Part shown: positions 8,807-17,509 of the stretch, in pieces
Numbering within the stretch: position 1 is the stretch's first letter
How the letters are laid out: every line of letters starts with the position of its first letter
Source: Wukongibacter sp050859025
Lineage (GTDB): Bacteria > Bacillota > Clostridia > Peptostreptococcales > Caminicellaceae
Reading direction: 5' to 3'
NCBI RefSeq assembly: GCF_050859025.1
Contig: NZ_CP138200.1
Coordinates: 744,001-808,000 of the forward strand
DNA length: 64,000 nt
Translations under genes and position numbers: made by a program
The notes under the pieces: generated by a model
Told to the model about the DNA's origin: nothing
Seen by the model: the letters and a program-made list of their open reading frames with translations, nothing else
Database searches by the model: none

Positions 8807-9877
8807 ATGAATGATTTAAAAGCAATTTTAAAGGATACGAGACAGCATCTTATGACTGGGGTTTCGTACATGATCCCCTTTGTAGTTGCAGGTGGTATTC
8901 TACTGGCATTATCTGTAGTATTATATGGACAAGGGGCTGTTCCTGAAGAAGGAACATGGCTTCATGACTTATTCTTTATAGGTGTTAGAGGTTTTCAGTT
9001 GATGATACCAATTTTAGCAGCCTTTATAGCATACTCAATTGCAGAGAGACCAGCTATTGCACCAGCAGCAATTGCAGGATATGTAGGTAATGAAATGGGT
9101 GCAGGATTCTTTGGAGCAATAATTGCAGGTTTTATTGGTGGTATTGTCGTATTTTACTTAAAGAAAATTAAAGTTCCAGCAGTTTTCAGATCAATTATGC
9201 CTATATTTGTTATCCCTATAATAGGTACTTTTATAACTGCCGGTTTAATGCAGTGGGTTATTGGAGTACCAATAGCGGCATTAACTGAGGGTTTAACAAG
9301 ATGGTTAGAAGGTATGCAGAGTGGAAGCATTATTTTGTTAGCAATTATAATGGGAATGATGGATGCATTTGATATGGGAGGTCCGGTAAATAAGGTTGCA
9401 TATGCCTTTACTATTATGGCAGTTTCACAAGGGCTTTATAAGATAGCCGGTATTAATGCTGTAGGCGTTTGTGTTCCTCCAATAGGAATAGGACTCGCTA
9501 CCCTCCTAGCGCCAAAAAAATATACCGATGCGGAAAGAGAAGCTGGTAGGGCATCAATATTAATGGGTCTTGTAGGTATCACGGAGGGAGCTATTCCATT
9601 TGCAGCAGCAGATCCATTAAAGGTTATTCCATCATTAATGGTTGGCGCAGCAGCCGGTTGTGCTTCAGCAGCATTATTAGGTGCAGAAAATATGGTGGCT
9701 TGGGGAGGACTTATAGTACTTCCAGCAGTTACAGGTAAAATCCAATATATAATTTCAATAATAATAGGTTCAGTAGTTACTGCCGTAATGGTAAACCTAT
9801 TGAAAAAGCCCGTAGAGGATAGAAATGGAGAAAAAGCTGAGGTAATGGATGACGATATCGATTTATCCTTTGAATAA
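8807..9877 (+). CDS. PTS fructose-family EIIC permease
   Basis: The 356-residue protein is almost wholly hydrophobic, with about 9-10 membrane segments, beginning with the family motif HLMTGVSYMIPFVVAGG near residue 14. The substrate-site region GITEGAIPFAAADP near residue 255 matches fructose/mannitol-class EIIC proteins. The ATG follows a strong GGAGGAGGT. The subunits are encoded separately (A, C, B), which differs from the fused FruA. The true sugar is unknown: fructose, mannose derivatives or mannosylglycerate-like substrates are all transported by this family, and manA nearby favours a sugar entering as mannose-6-phosphate. Confidence 0.94.
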   Translation: MNDLKAILKDTRQHLMTGVSYMIPFVVAGGILLALSVVLYGQGAVPEEGTWLHDLFFIGVRGFQLMIPILAAFIAYSIAERPAIAPAAIAGYVGNEMGAGFFGAIIAGFIGGIVVFYLKKIKVPAVFRSIMPIFVIPIIGTFITAGLMQWVIGVPIAALTEGLTRWLEGMQSGSIILLAIIMGMMDAFDMGGPVNKVAYAFTIMAVSQGLYKIAGINAVGVCVPPIGIGLATLLAPKKYTDAEREAGRASILMGLVGITEGAIPFAAADPLKVIPSLMVGAAAGCASAALLGAENMVAWGGLIVLPAVTGKIQYIISIIIGSVVTAVMVNLLKKPVEDRNGEKAEVMDDDIDLSFE

Positions 9878-9913
9878 AAAACAAAAATTTCAATTTGTAA
9901 TGGAGGTAATAAT

Positions 9914-10234
9914 ATGAAAATAGTTGCAGTAACAGCATGTCCATCGGGAGTAGCCCATACTTATATGTCAGCTGAAGCCTTAGAAAGGGCTGCAAAGGCT
10001 AGAGGAATCGGTATTAAGGTTGAGACGCAAGGTTCTATTGGGATTGAAAATAAATTGACAATTGATGATATAAAAGAAGCTGATGTAGTTATTCTAACTA
10101 AGGATATAGGATTAAAGGAAACAGAAAGATTTAATGGAAAGACGATAGTTAGAATTGGAGTAAGTGATCTTGTAAAAAAATCAGACAAGGTTGTAGAAAA
10201 AATAGAAGCTCACATTAAGAGTAAACAAAAATAG
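9914..10234 (+). CDS. PTS fructose-family EIIB component
   Basis: The 106-residue protein has the usual EIIB-fructose length and begins with IVAVTACPSGVAHTYM, in which Cys 10 is the phosphorylation site. It accepts phosphate from EIIA and phosphorylates the sugar entering through EIIC. It starts 36 bp after EIIC behind TGGAGGTAATA and is the last PTS gene. A palindromic repeat separates it from the oxidoreductase gene. Confidence 0.95.
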   Translation: MKIVAVTACPSGVAHTYMSAEALERAAKARGIGIKVETQGSIGIENKLTIDDIKEADVVILTKDIGLKETERFNGKTIVRIGVSDLVKKSDKVVEKIEAHIKSKQK

Positions 10235-10257
10235 TAAGTACAACTCTTTGTATAAAT

Positions 10258-10417
10258 GGGCTGTCTCATAAAGTCTTCTTATGAGTTCAGCCCCGGGGTG
10301 TTTCAGAAGGAATGAAGTTCAAGGTTTTGAAATTTTATCGGTCTGGCTAGTACTTATGTACGTGCCAAGGCGGTAAAATTTCAAATAACGCAGAAATTCC
10401 TCATTCTGAGACACCCC
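10258..10417. repeat. Palindromic repeat D3 (nested inverted repeats)
   Basis: A first hairpin spans 10258-10294 (GGGCTG...CAGCCCC). A larger palindrome spans 10295-10417, with outer arms GGGGTGTTTCAGAA and TTCTGAGACACCCC and inner arms GAAATTTTA/TAAAATTTC. Its centre (ACTTATGTACGTGCC, GGCGG) resembles the centres of repeats D1 and D2. The whole lies between EIIB and the oxidoreductase gene and may also end transcription. Confidence 0.7.
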
Positions 10418-10447
10418 TTTAAATAAATTCAAAAGGAGGCTACCCTG

Positions 10448-11491
10448 ATGAAAACAATAAACTTTGCAATTATAGGATTTGGAAATATTGCTAAAAACCA
10501 TGCTTTAGCGGTTTGTGATGCCAACCTACGATTCTCACTACCATATAAAATGAATATAAGCCATGTTGTCACTAGAAAACCAGTAGATGTTTCAATTAAT
10601 GGGGTGAAGAATGTATTAGATATTGAAGAAGTACTTAAGGATGAAAGTGTTGATTTTATAGATATTTGTACTCCAAATGATTCTCACTATGATATAGTTA
10701 AAAAAGCTATTGAATTTGGAAAACCAATTTATTGTGAAAAACCACTTGCATCAAATTATGAGGACGCTTTAGAAATGACTGATCTAGTTGAAAAAAATAA
10801 TATAAAGAACTCAGTAGCACTAATGTATAGGTTTATACCAGCTGTTAGATTATTAAAAAGAGAGCTTAAAAAAGATACTATTGGAGATATTATAGATTTC
10901 AAAATAAGAACGTATCATAAAAGCTATTTAAGTGAGAAGAAGAAAGGTTCATGGAGAACACTAAAGGCCTCGGGAGGTGGAGCCTTATTAGATTTAGGAG
11001 TTCATCTTATTGATTTGATTCACTTTACTCTAGATGAGATAGAAGAGGTGGACTGTAATACAAAAATTCACTTTAAAGATAGAAGTAAAGTAGATGAGAT
11101 TGCTAATTGTAATCTTATGTTAAAAAATGGTATGTCGGGAAGTCTAGAAGTTTCAAGGATATTTTCAGAAAGACATCAAACCGATGACTATACAATCTTT
11201 GGAACTAAAGGGAGTATTAAGGTTGATTTTACTAAGCCCTATGAAGTAGAGATATATGAGTATGAAAGTAATTCAACTGAGATTAAATCTGTATCCGCAG
11301 GGGACGAGATATTGAAGTATTATTCAAGTAAAAGAAGTTCATTAGGATTTTTTCAAAACAGCCATACAGCCTCATTAATAAATTTTGTCAATACTATTTA
11401 TGATGAAAATAGCCTTGATATTGCTGCTAAATTTAAAGATGCTCTTAAATCCCAAAGGATAGTTGAATTGGCATATGAAAAAGTGAAATAG
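10448..11491 (+). CDS. Gfo/Idh/MocA-family oxidoreductase
   Basis: The 347-residue protein has the family length. A Rossmann fold at the N-terminus shows IGFGNIAKNH near residue 10, then CTPNDSHYD near 75 and the signature EKPLA near residue 100, where the Lys is catalytic. The C-terminal alpha/beta domain includes GGGALLDLGVHLIDL near 178, typical of inositol/glucose-fructose dehydrogenase relatives. It uses NAD(P) to oxidise or reduce a sugar, polyol or derivative. Its place after the PTS genes suggests that it acts on the imported sugar, but the substrate cannot be read from sequence. Confidence 0.92.
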   Translation: MKTINFAIIGFGNIAKNHALAVCDANLRFSLPYKMNISHVVTRKPVDVSINGVKNVLDIEEVLKDESVDFIDICTPNDSHYDIVKKAIEFGKPIYCEKPLASNYEDALEMTDLVEKNNIKNSVALMYRFIPAVRLLKRELKKDTIGDIIDFKIRTYHKSYLSEKKKGSWRTLKASGGGALLDLGVHLIDLIHFTLDEIEEVDCNTKIHFKDRSKVDEIANCNLMLKNGMSGSLEVSRIFSERHQTDDYTIFGTKGSIKVDFTKPYEVEIYEYESNSTEIKSVSAGDEILKYYSSKRSSLGFFQNSHTASLINFVNTIYDENSLDIAAKFKDALKSQRIVELAYEKVK

Positions 11492-11516
11492 CAGAAAGTT
11501 TTTTATCATTGATGAT

Positions 11517-11589
11517 TTAACCTACAGGAGGATCAGGTTAAACTATGAATTCTATTATACAGGGTTATAGTTTAGCTTGATCTTTTTTA
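11517..11589 (+). terminator. Hairpin pair, probable terminator after the oxidoreductase
   Basis: TTTAACCT/AGGTTAAA forms a first stem and AACTAT/ATAGTTT a second, followed by CTTGATCTTTTTT. This is a plausible terminator region after 11491. Confidence 0.45.
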
Positions 11590-11597
11590 ATATATTA

Positions 11598-11626
11598 GAG
11601 GAGATTAGAACTAATAATCTCCTCTT
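11598..11626. terminator. Strong hairpin, weak T tract
   Basis: GAGGAGATTAG and CTAATAATCTCCTC are near-perfectly complementary. The following T tract is poor, so it may be a terminator or a regulatory hairpin before tsaE. Confidence 0.45.
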
Positions 11627-11700
11627 GTCTACTTATATAATCTATTGTATTATGGAGATAATATGTATAAATACAGTACGGACCGAATAGAGGTGAAAAC

Positions 11701-12159
11701 TTGAAGAAGATTATTTGTAGAAATGAAGAAGAAACTAGGGAAATAGGATATAGACTAGGAAAACTTTTGAAAAATGGAGATATAGTATGTCTTACAGGGG
11801 ATTTAGGTGCAGGTAAAACTACTATTACCAAATCCATAGCTAAGGGTTTAGATGTAAATGAGGATGTAACGAGCCCTACCTTTACCATAATAAATGAGTA
11901 TGATGGAAGACTTCCTGTCTACCATTTTGATGTATATAGAATATTGGATATAGAAGAGATGTACGATATAGGATATGAAGAGTATTTCTATGGCAGTGGA
12001 GTCTGCATAGTAGAATGGGCATCACAGATAAGAGAACTAATCCCAGAGGAGCATCTCTGGATAGAGATAAAGTATGGAGAAGAAGTAAATAGTAGAGAAT
12101 TTTATTTTAAGGCAACAACAAAGCATTATGAAAGAATAGTTGAGGAGTTGATTAAATAA
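11701..12159 (+). CDS. tsaE: tRNA t6A biosynthesis ATPase TsaE
   Basis: The 152-residue protein has the Walker A motif GDLGAGKTT near residue 38 and the family motif TSPTFTIINEY near 58, with HFDVYRI near 77. TsaE works with TsaB and TsaD to install threonylcarbamoyl on A37 of ANN-decoding tRNAs. The start is TTG behind GAGGTGAAAAC. The stop overlaps the tsaB start by one base. The tsaE-tsaB-rimI order matches B. subtilis ydiB-ydiC-ydiD. Confidence 0.96.
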   Translation: MKKIICRNEEETREIGYRLGKLLKNGDIVCLTGDLGAGKTTITKSIAKGLDVNEDVTSPTFTIINEYDGRLPVYHFDVYRILDIEEMYDIGYEEYFYGSGVCIVEWASQIRELIPEEHLWIEIKYGEEVNSREFYFKATTKHYERIVEELIK

Positions 12160-12887
12160 TGAATATGTTGGCTGTAGATACGTCCTCACTTGTGGCCACT
12201 GTAGCTGTAATGAACGAAGAAAAACTCTTAGGGGAATACACCATAAATAGTCCAATGACACATTCCCAGAAGCTTATGCCTATTATTGAAGAATTATTAT
12301 CCACCCTTGATCTATCAATGAAAGATATTGATCTCATAGGAGTTTCGAGAGGTCCTGGTTCTTTCACTGGGGTAAGGATAGGTATAGCAACTGTTAAGGG
12401 ATTAGCCCATCCAGGAAATATTCCCATAATTGGAGTTTCAAGCCTAGAAGGGCTTGCATATAATATTACATACAGCGAGAATCTTATTTGTCCAATAATG
12501 GATGCAAGGAGAAATCAAGTTTATACAGGTGTATATAAATGGGTAGATTATGAGCTAAAAGAAGTTGTAAAGGAAGCTCCCCTCACAATAGATGAGCTTA
12601 TGGAGGAATTAAGAAGAAGGGAAGAGAAGGTTATTTTTCTTGGAGATGGACTAAGTAAATATAAGGAAGAAATTATTAATAATTTAGGAGATAAGGCCAT
12701 ATTTGCTCCAAGGTTTGTGAATATGCAAAGAGCATCTTCTATTGCCCAGCTTGCCTCTGATAAGATAGAAAAGAATGGTATAGAGACCCATTCATACAAT
12801 AATATTACTCCAGTATATTTAAGAAAGTCTGAGGCAGAGAGGCAATATGAGGAGAAAATGAAGAGGTGTAATGAAAGAAATGAGTAG
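12159..12887 (+). CDS. tsaB: tRNA t6A biosynthesis protein TsaB
   Basis: The 242-residue protein starts with LAVDTSS, the N-terminal motif of the inactive TsaD-like fold, and has SRGPGSFTGVRIGIATVKG near residue 65, the conserved TsaB signature. It dimerises with TsaD in the t6A complex. It overlaps tsaE at its start and rimI at its end, so the three genes form a translationally coupled operon. Confidence 0.96.
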   Translation: MNMLAVDTSSLVATVAVMNEEKLLGEYTINSPMTHSQKLMPIIEELLSTLDLSMKDIDLIGVSRGPGSFTGVRIGIATVKGLAHPGNIPIIGVSSLEGLAYNITYSENLICPIMDARRNQVYTGVYKWVDYELKEVVKEAPLTIDELMEELRRREEKVIFLGDGLSKYKEEIINNLGDKAIFAPRFVNMQRASSIAQLASDKIEKNGIETHSYNNITPVYLRKSEAERQYEEKMKRCNERNE

Positions 12888-13323
12888 TATAGTTGTTAGG
12901 GAAATGACTTTAGATGATTTAGATGACGTAATGGAGATTGAAAAGATATGCTTTACGACGCCCTGGGCCAAGGAATCCTTTGAAAAGGAGATAAGAGATA
13001 ATCATTTAGCAAAATACTTGGTAATAAAGTATAACGGTAAAATAGTTGGCTATGGAGGAATGTGGACTATAATAGATGAAGGCCATATTACAAATATAGC
13101 AATACATGAGGATTATAGAAATAAAAAATTAGGAAGTTTTTTAGTAGAATCTATGATAGAATATGCTTCAAATCTGGGGATAAGGAGAATGACCTTAGAG
13201 GTTCGTGAAAGCAATATAGCTGCCCAATCGCTTTATTCAAAATTTGGATTTGAGTCCTATGGAAAAAGACCAAAGTACTATCAAGACAATGATGAAGATG
13301 CAATTATTATGTGGAGAGGCTAA
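12871..13323 (+). CDS. rimI: Ribosomal protein N-acetyltransferase RimI (GNAT family)
   Basis: The 150-residue GNAT protein shows the acetyl-CoA loop region around residues 70-90 (ITNIAIHEDYRNKKLG) and the C-terminal GFESYGKRPKYY stretch typical of RimI. RimI acetylates the N-terminus of a ribosomal protein in E. coli and is usually coupled to tsaB. It overlaps tsaB by 17 bp. Its stop codon lies inside a 19-bp sequence duplicated after the adjacent palindromic repeat D1. Confidence 0.94.
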   Translation: MKEMSSIVVREMTLDDLDDVMEIEKICFTTPWAKESFEKEIRDNHLAKYLVIKYNGKIVGYGGMWTIIDEGHITNIAIHEDYRNKKLGSFLVESMIEYASNLGIRRMTLEVRESNIAAQSLYSKFGFESYGKRPKYYQDNDEDAIIMWRG

Positions 13324-13503
13324 ATATAGCCTTTCAGACTGCTGACAAACCCGAATTTCTTCGTTGTTGCTTCAAGCAAGAACCCTTACGTATGTCTGTA
13401 TACGCTGCGGTCTCTTGCTTTCAGCACGCCTCGAAATTCAGATTTCTCAGCAGTCTATCATCTTGTTGACTTTGTCAACAATCTGAGAGGCTAAATATAG
13501 CCT
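13314..13503. repeat. Palindromic repeat D1 between 19-bp direct repeats
   Basis: The 19-nt sequence GAGAGGCTAAATATAGCCT occurs exactly at 13314-13332 and again at 13485-13503. Between them lie 152 bp containing a 121-bp palindrome at 13336-13456, with AGACTGCTGA and TCAGCAGTCT as outer arms, CAAGCAAGA/TCTTGCTT inside and the centre CTTACGTATGTC. GTTGACTTTGTCAAC at about 13465 is a further small palindrome. The arrangement looks like an insertion with a target duplication. It splits the rimI stop from its own terminator. Confidence 0.75.
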
Positions 13504-13511
13504 CTCTTTTT
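13485..13511 (+). terminator. rimI operon terminator displaced by repeat D1
   Basis: AGAGGCTA and TAGCCTCT pair around AATA and are followed by CTTTTTTC. The 5' arm matches the duplicate that overlaps the rimI stop, so before the insertion this hairpin would have overlapped the end of rimI. Confidence 0.75.
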
Positions 13512-13661
13512 TCATGCCTTCCTCAAAGAGAAATTTGACGAAAACTAAGATTTTGAAAAGCTAAGCTACCAAAGGAGTTTTAAGAATATTTTAATAAATT
13601 TGTCAGAAAAAGTGATATATAATGATAAAGAAATATAAATAATTAAACCTAGATTAAACTC

Positions 13662-13723
13662 AGATTATTCATAGAAAATTCAAGACTCTACTACATCCTT
13701 TAAAACTTTCCGTGAATAATTCG
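13662..13723. repeat. Inverted repeat E1 upstream of the efflux operon
   Basis: AGATTATTCATAGAAA and TTTCCGTGAATAATTC form an imperfect stem. A related pair is at 56413-56463 before pucR. It may be a dispersed repeat or an operator; it is 90 bp before the membrane fusion gene. Confidence 0.45.
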
Positions 13724-13810
13724 GGTGAAAAAATATTGAAGGGTTTTTTTTATATCAATCGTCTATATTTCTAGAGATTAAAACATTATGAGTGATGGGG
13801 GAGGAAGGAA

Positions 13811-15061
13811 ATGAAGAAATTAAAGAAAAGGACTATATTTATTATTTTAGCAGTAATTCTAGTTGCGTCGATTGCTTCACTAGGAGTGGTAAGAGCTACA
13901 AAATCTAAACAAGAAACTGGGGTACCAGTTAAAACTACACAAGTTGTAAAGCAGGATATTGAGTCCAATATTTTCACAAGTGGGACAGTTATTACTAAGT
14001 ACCATAGAGAAATTACATCTGATTTAGCAGGTAAGATAAAGAACGTATTTGTAGAAGAAGGTGATGAGGTAAAAAAGGGTGACCTTCTTGCTAGTCTTGA
14101 CTCAGAAGATATTGAATATGAGCTTAATCAGAGCCAAATAAAATTAGAAATTGAAAAGGATAAGCTAAATCAGCTTAGAAAAGAAGATAAGAGAAATTTA
14201 GAAACTAGTTTTAAGAATGCTGAGATAGAATATAAAGACAAATTAAAAGATTACGAAGATAAAAAGGATCTTCTTGAAGCAGGAGTAATAAGCAAGAATA
14301 GTTTAGATGAAGCCAAAAGTTCTATGGAAAAGGCTCATAATGATTATTTATTTGCTAAGAAAAAGTATGATGATGCCGATAGCCTGTCGGAAGTAAGAAT
14401 GCAGGAAAAAGAAATACGAGCTATGGAGCTTAGTATAAACAAGAAAAAATTAGATACGGAAAAGACCAATATAATTAGTCCTATAGATGGAACTATAACA
14501 GAGAAAAACGTATCAGATTTATCTGTTGTGGATTCATATACATTAATGTTTAAAATTGAGGATACAGAGAATTTAGAGGTGGTAACTAATATAAGCGAAT
14601 ATGATATAGGGAAAATAAAGCTAGGTCAGCCTGTAAAGGTAACTAATGATGGTATGGGGAGAAAGGAGTATAAAGGAACTGTAACATACATAGCTCCGAA
14701 TGCATTTATTGATAAAAATGGACAAGGTACAGAGACCGTTGTAAAGGTTAAAATAGATATCAATGATAAAAATACAGAATTTAAGCCCAACTTTACTGCA
14801 AATGTAGAAATAAATACTGCAAATAGACAAGATGTACTTGTACTGCCTCACGAAGCAATATATACGGAAAAGAGTGGGGAAAAATGTATATTTGTTGTAG
14901 AAGATGGTAAAGCCAAGAAAAAGGTTATTGAAACTGGGATCGAAGGCGATATGATTATTGAAGTAATTGCTGATGACTTGAAGGAAGAGGATGTTGTTAT
15001 ATTAAATCCTACAGAGAAAATTGAAGATGGTTCAGATGTAAATGTTAATATGAGATCCTAG
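13811..15061 (+). CDS. MacA/HlyD-like efflux periplasmic-adaptor (membrane fusion) subunit
   Basis: The 416-residue protein has one N-terminal membrane anchor (about residues 8-29, after KKLKKR). A biotinyl-lipoyl-like barrel follows (KIKNVFVEEGDEVKKGDLLASL near 75), then a long charged coiled coil (about 100-210), the second lipoyl half (ISPIDGTITEK near 220) and beta-barrel domains. It is the adaptor of a MacAB-type export system and in a Gram-positive cell sits outside the membrane attached to the permease. It is followed after 20 bp by the ATPase and then the FtsX-like permease. Substrate unknown; antimicrobial peptides or antibiotics are usual for the family. Confidence 0.92.
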   Translation: MKKLKKRTIFIILAVILVASIASLGVVRATKSKQETGVPVKTTQVVKQDIESNIFTSGTVITKYHREITSDLAGKIKNVFVEEGDEVKKGDLLASLDSEDIEYELNQSQIKLEIEKDKLNQLRKEDKRNLETSFKNAEIEYKDKLKDYEDKKDLLEAGVISKNSLDEAKSSMEKAHNDYLFAKKKYDDADSLSEVRMQEKEIRAMELSINKKKLDTEKTNIISPIDGTITEKNVSDLSVVDSYTLMFKIEDTENLEVVTNISEYDIGKIKLGQPVKVTNDGMGRKEYKGTVTYIAPNAFIDKNGQGTETVVKVKIDINDKNTEFKPNFTANVEINTANRQDVLVLPHEAIYTEKSGEKCIFVVEDGKAKKKVIETGIEGDMIIEVIADDLKEEDVVILNPTEKIEDGSDVNVNMRS

Positions 15062-15081
15062 GAAAAGAGAGGATAGAAGAA

Positions 15082-15768
15082 ATGATAAAAATCGAGAACC
15101 TGTGGAAGGTCTATAGTAATGAAAATATTAAGGTTGAAGCATTAAAAGGTGTAAGTCTTAACATAGAAGAAGGTGAGTTTGTATCTATAATGGGCCCATC
15201 TGGTTCGGGCAAATCGACGATGATGAATATACTAGGATGCCTTGATAAGCCTACCGATGGTAAATATGAACTTGATGATGCCAAAATTGATGAGCTAAAT
15301 GCACTAGAATTAGCGCAGATAAGAAATAAAAAAATAGGCTTTGTATTTCAATCCTTCAACCTATTACCTAGGACTTCAGCCTTTAAAAATGTTGAACTGC
15401 CTATGCTCTATGCCAATGTGCACTCTAAAGAAAGGTCTGGAAGGGCAATAGAAGCCCTTGAAAGGGTAGGTCTTGGGGACAGGATAAATCATAAGCCAAA
15501 TGAACTTTCTGGTGGGCAAAAGCAGAGAGTAGCAATTGCAAGGGCATTGGTTAATAGACCAGTAGTTATTTTAGCTGATGAACCAACAGGAAACCTAGAC
15601 TCAAAGTCAAGTGATGAAATAATGGATATATTTAAGAAGCTGAATGATGAAGGAGCGACTATTGTTATAGTAACCCATGAGCCAGATATAGCTGAGAAAA
15701 CTAAAAGAGTCATAACATTTAAAGATGGAGAGATAGTTGAAGATAAGAAAATAGCGGCTAATTGCTAG
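15082..15768 (+). CDS. ABC transporter ATPase, MacB/LolD type
   Basis: The 228-residue protein has Walker A GPSGSGKST near residue 38, the Q-loop FQSFNLLPRTSA, the signature LSGGQKQRVAIARAL near 140 and Walker B VILADEPTGNLDS near 163, all intact. It belongs to the MacB/FtsE-like group that drives FtsX-type permeases. It is encoded between the adaptor and permease genes and powers the efflux pump. Confidence 0.95.
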   Translation: MIKIENLWKVYSNENIKVEALKGVSLNIEEGEFVSIMGPSGSGKSTMMNILGCLDKPTDGKYELDDAKIDELNALELAQIRNKKIGFVFQSFNLLPRTSAFKNVELPMLYANVHSKERSGRAIEALERVGLGDRINHKPNELSGGQKQRVAIARALVNRPVVILADEPTGNLDSKSSDEIMDIFKKLNDEGATIVIVTHEPDIAEKTKRVITFKDGEIVEDKKIAANC

Positions 15769-15869
15769 CGTATAGACAACAACTAATTAACCTAGTATTT
15801 AGGGTAAACAAAGAGATAAAATAATTTGCCCTAAAGGGTCAGCAGTCAGTGGCTAAAGGAGTGGATTTA

Positions 15870-17084
15870 ATGAACTTTATTGAAAGTATAAAGGTATCTC
15901 TTAGCGCAATATGGGCAAATAAGATGAGGTCAATTTTGACAATGCTTGGAATAATAATTGGAATTTCTTCAGTTATAGCTGTAGTTGCACTGGGACAGGG
16001 AAGTAAAAGTATGATGAAAAAGGAGTTTGAGAGCTTTGGAGTCAACAGGGTATATCTAGGAACGAATTGGAGAAAGACTCCCACATCACGGGATTATCTT
16101 AAGCATGAAGATATGGATGCCCTAAGAAGAGCATTTAATAGTGAGATAGATGCTATGACAAATTCCTTTGATATGAGTGGAGAAGTATTATCAGGTAAAG
16201 AGAAGGTTAGCATAGAAATAAAAGGAGCCAATGAAGAATATAATAGAATCGATAAAAAAGAAATTATAAAAGGTAGATATATTATTGAAGGCGATGTAAA
16301 AGCAAAGAGGAATGTAGTGGTTATAGATGAAAAAGTGGCCCTAGAGAACTTTGGAAGGACCAATGTTTTAGGTGAAAAACTCATAATCAGCACCCGCTCT
16401 AGAAATGTATCACTAGTTATAGTAGGTATATATAAAGATAAAAAATCACTATTTGCCGGTTTTGGAGGAGATCAACCCTCAGTAATTTATGTTCCAATCT
16501 CAACAGTGGAAAAGATGTTTGGTGTAGGTAATAGGGTATATGGTATTGAGATGAATTTAAAACAAGGGGTAGATATTCAGGAAACCTTAGATAGCATGAT
16601 AAGGCTTATAGAAAGGCGTCATGACAATGTTGGAAAGGAAAAATATAGAAGCTATAGTGCTGAAAGTGAGATGGCAAGTGTAAACAAAATTACTGGTGTA
16701 ATGACTTTGGTTGTTGGAGCCATAGCAGCTATTTCATTATTAGTCGGTGGAATAGGTGTCATGAATATTATGTTGGTATCAGTAACTGAAAGAACTAGAG
16801 AGATTGGTATTAGAAAAGCTATTGGAGCTAGACATAAAGATATATTACTTCAGTTTTTAGTAGAGGCCATAATAATATCGGGTATTGGTGGAATGATCGG
16901 AACAATTTTAGGTGTAGGACTTTCCTTTATAATATCAAATTTCATCAAAATTCCCCCTACCGTATCTCCTGTGACAATATGTATTGCATGGGTATTTTCC
17001 GCAGGTGTAGGAATATTCTTTGGAATATACCCAGCAAATAAGGCAGCTAAATTAGACCCCATTGAAGCCTTAAGATATGAATAA
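15870..17084 (+). CDS. ABC transporter permease, MacB/FtsX type
   Basis: From ATG 15870, behind AAAGGAGTGG, the protein is 404 residues. There is one membrane segment near the N-terminus with the MacB-like MRSILTMLGIIIGISSV motif, a large extracytoplasmic domain (about 50-270) and three membrane segments in the last 130 residues with the ERTREIGIRKAIGA motif typical of FtsX permeases. It forms the channel part of the MacAB-like exporter with the two preceding genes. A longer start at 15849 is open but lacks a ribosome site. Confidence 0.94.
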   Translation: MNFIESIKVSLSAIWANKMRSILTMLGIIIGISSVIAVVALGQGSKSMMKKEFESFGVNRVYLGTNWRKTPTSRDYLKHEDMDALRRAFNSEIDAMTNSFDMSGEVLSGKEKVSIEIKGANEEYNRIDKKEIIKGRYIIEGDVKAKRNVVVIDEKVALENFGRTNVLGEKLIISTRSRNVSLVIVGIYKDKKSLFAGFGGDQPSVIYVPISTVEKMFGVGNRVYGIEMNLKQGVDIQETLDSMIRLIERRHDNVGKEKYRSYSAESEMASVNKITGVMTLVVGAIAAISLLVGGIGVMNIMLVSVTERTREIGIRKAIGARHKDILLQFLVEAIIISGIGGMIGTILGVGLSFIISNFIKIPPTVSPVTICIAWVFSAGVGIFFGIYPANKAAKLDPIEALRYE

Positions 17085-17236
17085 TAAGATTTAGAAGGAA
17101 AAATTGACATCAGAGCTAGATTAAGATAAAAGTAATTAAGGTCTTTGCAGAATAGGTGTTTAATATGCAAGTTTTAATAGTAAGGTTCCTGAGAATTGTA
17201 ATTATGAAATTTGCTCAGATAAATAAACTTGATTAG

Positions 17237-17269
17237 AAAGATAAGGAAAAATTAGTCCTTATCTTTTTT
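17237..17269 (+). terminator. Terminator after the efflux operon
   Basis: AAAGATAAGG pairs with CCTTATCTTT across about 10 nt and is followed by a T run. It is 150 bp after the permease stop. Confidence 0.8.
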
Positions 17270-17331
17270 GTGTGTAAAAAATATAGAAATTAGCATATAT
17301 ATTAATAAATATATTTTAAACTAGATTATTA

Positions 17332-17435
17332 TATAGAGATTCCAGTCAAAACTTTAATTTATACACATCAAAAATCCTGAGATTCATCGGATATTTTGAT
17401 ATGTATAAATTAAGATTTACTTAGAACTCTCTATA
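17332..17435. repeat. Palindromic repeat A1 (104 bp)
   Basis: TATAGAG...CTCTATA ends enclose arms TTTAATTTATACACATCAAA and TTTGATATGTATAAATTAA that pair along most of their length. Similar elements are at 17865, 20043, 20149, 20556 and 22723. Confidence 0.75.
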
Positions 17436-17509
17436 CATAGATGCTTAAAATGATTTAGATATTTTAAAAACTCTATTAATAATTTAGGTTTAGACAAGAG
17501 GAGGTAAAA

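Noticed and set aside
10258..10294. CRISPR or tandem repeat unit
   Set aside because: The elements in this region are inverted repeats without regular spacers; no direct repeat array exists in the window.
13811..17084. Bacteriocin or lantibiotic locus around the MacAB-like exporter
   Set aside because: No precursor peptide, modification enzyme or immunity gene is visible nearby; an ordinary efflux pump is the simpler reading.
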